Positions 60,216 through 64,000 of a stretch of 64,000 nucleotides of DNA are shown here, piece by piece (position 1 is the stretch's first letter; each line of letters begins with the position of its first letter). Source of the stretch: Oscheius onirici (taxonomy: Eukaryota > Nematoda > Chromadorea > Rhabditida > Rhabditidae); NCBI GenBank assembly GCA_932521025.1, contig OW051473.1, positions 3,410,001 through 3,474,000 on the forward strand, written 5' to 3'. Below the pieces are notes generated by a model. The model made no database searches and was not told the DNA's origin. It worked only from the letters and a program-made list of their open reading frames with translations. The position numbers and the translations under genes are program-made.

Positions 60216-61677
60216 ATGAAGTGGCTGGTGTGTTTGATCCTCGTTGGTGCTGTTCTGGCTAGTCATCACAGTACGGATCCTGAGAAGGACGCCGCTCACT
60301 TGAAGGTATGTTTTCTTTATAGACTTTCGGCCACCTGGCGCGAATGGCCGCAGAGACTGCTCCCCAAGTGCAAGCATTACACAGTTAAAGTCTCACTCTT
60401 AGTTTCAGTAGATAACAGATCGTCTTAGCGTTTTTCTTAATTCCATCAAGGCCAGTTTGACCCCGACCCAAAAAGAAAGTCTGTACGAGACATCGATTGC
60501 AATCGATTGCACGCTGAAAATGAAATTAGATAGCGGTTAGCCTGCGTCAGCCGTATGGAAACTGAATACTCAACCAACTGTTTTTAGGGAAAGGAACACG
60601 ACGCCAAATATGATCACGAGCAGTTCCTTGGCAAGGACACCGCAGCCGAGTACGATGAGCTGACCCCCGAGAAGTCGAAGGAGAAACTCGCGTGAGTTAA
60701 ACTTCTGCTTGATTTATTTGCAATTTTTTCAGCAAACTTGTCCCCAAGATGGATTCTAACGGAGATGGAGTTGTCGAGGAGAATGAATTGAAAGATCACA
60801 TCAACTTCATGCAGAAGAGGTAATTGGCTATGTAACGTTTAACAATTCCTTCCTCTAGATACGTCAATAATGATGTTGAACGCACGTGGAAGAACTACAA
60901 AGCTGAAAAGATCGTTGATGGAAAGATCAAGTGGGCCGACTACCGGTATGTTAAAATATTGGATAAAATATGCTGGCTTTTTCAGTGAGATGGTCTACGG
61001 ACATCCCACAGGAGAGGGACAGGAGCTTTCTCCCGAATACTCCAAGATGATCAAGCGTGACGAGAAGAGGTAACTATTGATATTTTTCAGTTACTTTGTT
61101 TTTCAGATGGGCAGTTGCCGACTACGATTCCAATGGAGCTCTTGACCGTATCGAGTACGGATGCTTCATGCACCCCGAGGATTGTGAGCACATGAGAGAT
61201 ATTGTGGTCGCCGAGACGGTCGAAGACATCGACAAGAATAAGGACGGAGTTGTGGATCTTGAAGAGTACATTGGAGATATGTACCGCCCCGAAGACTACC
61301 CTGAGCTCAATGGGAAGGTATGACATTTAAATCACTTTGTTTCCAAAACTGCTTCAGGAACCTGACTGGGTTGCTTCCGAGCGCGAAATGTTCAAGGAGC
61401 ACCGCGACAAGGACGGAGATGGCAAACTGAACCAGGAAGAAATGCGCGACTGGATCATGCCCGTTGGATTTGATCACGCCGAGGCTGAAGCTCGCCACTT
61501 GGTCGGAATCGCCGACGACAACAAGGTAATTTCTGATTCTGATTGAGCTGAAAGTTGTTTTTGTAGGACGGAAAGCTGTCTTCGGACGAGATCATCGCTC
61601 ACTACGACACATTTGTTGGATCTCAGGCCACCGACTACGGAGAGCAGCTCCAGAAGCATGACCCTGCTGAGCTCTAA
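60216..61677 (+). CDS. calu-1: Calumenin (CALU-1), ER EF-hand protein
   Basis: CREC-family calcium-binding protein of the endoplasmic reticulum, affecting cuticle and muscle in C. elegans. The signal peptide is [19 protein letters not shown]-hand loops visible include [48 protein letters not shown] and [12 protein letters not shown], with degenerate loops between ([15 protein letters not shown]). It ends in HDPAEL, close to the HDEL-type retention signals of the family. Exon 1 is 60216-60305 and the first intron is about 280 nt, the longest of the gene; the rest are about 40-50 nt. The ATG lies about 11 bases after a TTTCAG acceptor. AATAAA occurs at about 61818. Confident. Confidence 0.94.
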
Positions 61678-61983
61678 ACAGCTATCACTTCCTCTGGCAT
61701 TTGGTGCTCGACATTATTGTGCCTTTGGTTCATTAATGATTGACTGGTCATTGTTACCTTCTGGTTTCCTACTTCTCGTCAAACACTGGTTTCTATATGC
61801 ATCGCCTTAATTATTAATAAATGCTATTTTTAAAGATATTTTGTTATTGAAGGAAGCAAAATAGAAAGTCAGTGGAAAACACATGTTTTCCTAAAGGTTA
61901 AATGGAAGAGAATCCGCGCAGCCGTGTTACAAGACGTTCGACCGCTATCTCATTGCGCCTACTGCCCCATTTCGCCGTGCGCC
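61678..61983. other. Short intergenic region
   Basis: About 300 bp between calu-1 and the EB-module gene on the same strand; contains the calu-1 polyadenylation signal. Nothing else seen. Confidence 0.5.
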
Positions 61984-63828
61984 ATGACGGGGACGATCCA
62001 CATCCTCTCTATATTGATTCCGGTAGTCTTTTCGTTCGATATTCCATGTGCACGTAAGTTTTAATCAAATTTTTCCATTCACAATTGGCTATGCTTTAAC
62101 CAATCATTCAGAAAAACTAATTGGTACCAAATGTTTATTCGATGAAGAATGCTATGGCATGAACACAGTGTGTAGAAATAGTCGCTGTACGTGTCCTACA
62201 AATTTCGAAGAATACGATCTTGACGAGTCGAGTAAAGAAGGAGAGCACAAAGTAGTCTGCCGACTAGGTGAGTTCTAATCCTCCTATTTCAAAGAATTAT
62301 GTAGTTCAGCCCCTTCGAAAATTGGCGATTCGTGTCAGCGGGATTGCAAACCACCATTGCTATGTCGAGATGGTAAATGCGAGTGTTGGGGAGGTAGTAT
62401 TGTCAATGATGAATGCGTAGTACGTAAGTTCTTCATACATCTTTTTATATTTTTGTTTTTTCTTGAAAACACTTAATTTGTTCAGCTTGTCCCGCTGGTC
62501 AGCAACTGTACGGAGTTGAATGCACTAGAGTGGCACACTATGGGCAATCCTGCGAAAAAGTATTTTCAAACGTTATTTTTGCGAACTCTTTATTCTAGGA
62601 CAGTCATTGTGTAGATCCATTCAACGCTTGTGCAGGTGGTACCTGTCAATGTGCTCCCGGTACCACAAGAGATCTTATGAGAGGATTCTGTTACGCAGGT
62701 TCGAACCTTATTTCCAATTTACTTTTGTTTAGTTTGTCCGGATGGAATGCATCCACGACAAACTTGTCGTCGATTGTTCATAAACGATGTCGATATGCTT
62801 CTGAATGCTGCCAACACTGACAGTTGCCCTCTTGGCTACAGATGTGTCACCTATGGAAGTCCGTACGTGGGACACTGTTGCCGATTACGCTGTCCCTATG
62901 GAGAACCAGATCTCAGGTGAGGAGATTGACCGTGACTCACCACTACAATCTTCTATGGCAAATCACTTTCAAGTTTTAGCCAGTCGTGCGACGCCGGCGC
63001 CACACCAGATCAGAAATGCAGACCATTGACACATTTCTGCTATACAGTAAGCGAACCAGGATGGAAATCGTCTCTTTGCTGTCCGCGACCCTGTCGGGAC
63101 CCAACTCCTCTTTACGTAAATGGACAGTGTCTCCCCATAGCTCATCGAGACGATCCTTGTCAAATTGACCAACAGGTTTAATCTTTGTCTATATTTTCCA
63201 TTTGAATTTTAGTGCGAAGGAGGCATAACAATGTCTTGTCAAGCCAGCGGATTAGCTAGCAATACGTGCAAGTGTAAACTAGGATACACAGCAGTAAGTT
63301 TTAATACAAGTTTTCTTGCAACCTCTTACAGTCTGACAGTGATCGGTTTCCAACTTGTGTGAAAAGTTGTGCAAACGAGATTCCTTCAATGGACAGATGT
63401 CTGAGCAAGATGCAGCTGGGACAGAGATGTTTCAGTAACAAACAGTGTCCAGCTTTTGCTGAATGCCGATATGGATCCTGTCAATGTCTTTGTGGTTACA
63501 AAACACAAAAGGTAAGCTATTTTGCTTTGATTAACAACCGTTTTCTGTTATAGGGCATTGTTGGGGAATTAACATGTTTAAACCCTGCTGATCCGCTTCA
63601 TGTACGATCAATACTAGATCGCTTTCAGTCCATTTTCAAAAACCAGTTCTAACAGGCTTTGCTAAGTAACAAGTACTGTATTCGTTTGTATTGCCATGTG
63701 ATGTTTAGGATGCAATATTTGGAGAAAGATGTGTAAATCCAAGTGATCCACTGCGTATCGACGATCTTTTCAACACTGTAGGCAACTTCTTTAAAGACAA
63801 AAACGGGCAACCGAAAGCATCAGGATAA
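61984..63828 (+). CDS. Secreted cysteine-rich EB-module protein
   Basis: Signal peptide MTGTIHILSILIPVVFS, then repeated six- to eight-cysteine modules of the nematode EB/EGF-like kind: GTKCLFDEECYGMNTVCRN, GDSCQRDCKPPLLCRDGKC, CPAGQQLYGVECTRV, GQSCEKDSHCVDPFNACAGG, CPDGMHPRQTCRRLF, QRCFSNKQCPAFAECRYG, CQCLCGYKTQKGIVGEL, GERCVNPSDPLRID. About 12 exons in consistent phase. The central part (CDAGATPDQKCRPLTHFCY, then LCCPRPCRDPTPLY) is a different, proline-containing cysteine pattern. The protein ends NFFKDKNGQPKASG. AATAAAG follows the stop by about 20 bases. Such proteins are common in cuticle or pharyngeal lining, but function here is unknown. The ATG at 61920 is in another frame and is not used. 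Confidence 0.8.
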
Positions 63829-63867
63829 CGTGTCTTTATTGTATCCCCAATAAAGAATAATAAGGTA

Positions 63868-64000
63868 TTATTCGACAGGCTCGATACCAAGACGTCGCCA
63901 CTTTATCCAACTCAAACGAGCAACGAGATCTTAACAAGCTGTTCGAATGTTATCAAAATTGTGTACCTACCACTGGTGCTCCAGCATGGGGCATTAGGAT
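63868..64000 (-). CDS. 3' end of an unidentified minus-strand gene
   Basis: Two exon pieces, 64000-63971 (runs off the edge) and 63929-63868, are joined by a 41-nt intron with a GTAGGT donor and a TTGTTAAG acceptor. The phase gives a C-terminus PNAPCWSTS, then DLVARLSWIKWRRLGIEPVE and a stop. It is too short to identify. The gene is convergent with the EB-module gene. Confidence 0.35.

Overview
The window is nuclear DNA from a nematode, most likely a free-living or facultative rhabditid related to Caenorhabditis. The evidence is direct. Genes are compact and multi-exon, with introns mostly 36-45 nt long ending in TTTCAG, and many start codons sit a few bases after a TTTCAG-type acceptor, as expected for spliced-leader trans-splicing. 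The gene set is also nematode: phosphoethanolamine methyltransferase PMT-2, troponin T of the MUP-2 type, nematode chemoreceptor families, a nematode-style lectin/CUB protein and an EB-module protein. I rebuilt exons by hand from splice signals and reading phase; where exon sums are divisible by three I say so.

Layout. 1-900 (-): 5' part of a type II p21-activated kinase (pak-2). 1982-3149 (+): srt/srx-like chemoreceptor. 3306-3932 (-): small secreted helical protein. 4925-6464 (+): pmt-2. 7349-11493 (+): 23-exon type II membrane M1-peptidase homologue that has lost its zinc site. 13250-14534 (+): second chemoreceptor. 14728-16831 (+): secreted C-type lectin/CUB protein. 16916-18409 (-): troponin T. 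19419-23712 (+): a small secreted protein and two tandem PAN/apple-domain proteins, closely spaced and possibly one operon. 23726-26717 (-): a small single-pass membrane protein and a Cys-rich, Thr/Glu-rich type I membrane protein. 28879-29259 (+): small secreted protein with dibasic sites. 30327-31323 (+): claudin-like four-pass protein.

31629-44308 is almost entirely minus strand: a calmodulin-like protein with a predicted acylated N-terminus, an ETS factor (ast-1), a Nudix hydrolase, a CRAL-TRIO/GOLD protein (cgr-1), a 110-residue membrane protein, a p38-pathway MAPKK and a SMYD methyltransferase. 45103-59023 (+) is a type II phosphatidylinositol 4-kinase with a 10.5 kb intron that contains a whole opposite-strand rootletin-like coiled-coil gene (46314-55059). 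60216-61677 (+): calumenin. 61984-63828 (+): EB-module cysteine-rich secreted protein. The right edge holds the 3' end of an unidentified minus-strand gene.

The genes do not form one pathway. Several serve signalling (PAK, MAPKK, PI4K, calmodulin-like, CGR-1), muscle and lipid housekeeping (troponin T, PMT-2, calumenin), and cell surface or cuticle interfaces (PAN, EB, lectin and mucin-like proteins). The points most worth a second look are the nested rootletin/PI4K arrangement, the non-peptidase M1 protein, the acylated calmodulin-like protein and the PAN tandem with a non-AG splice acceptor. I saw no CRISPR, convincing tRNA, rRNA or transposon.
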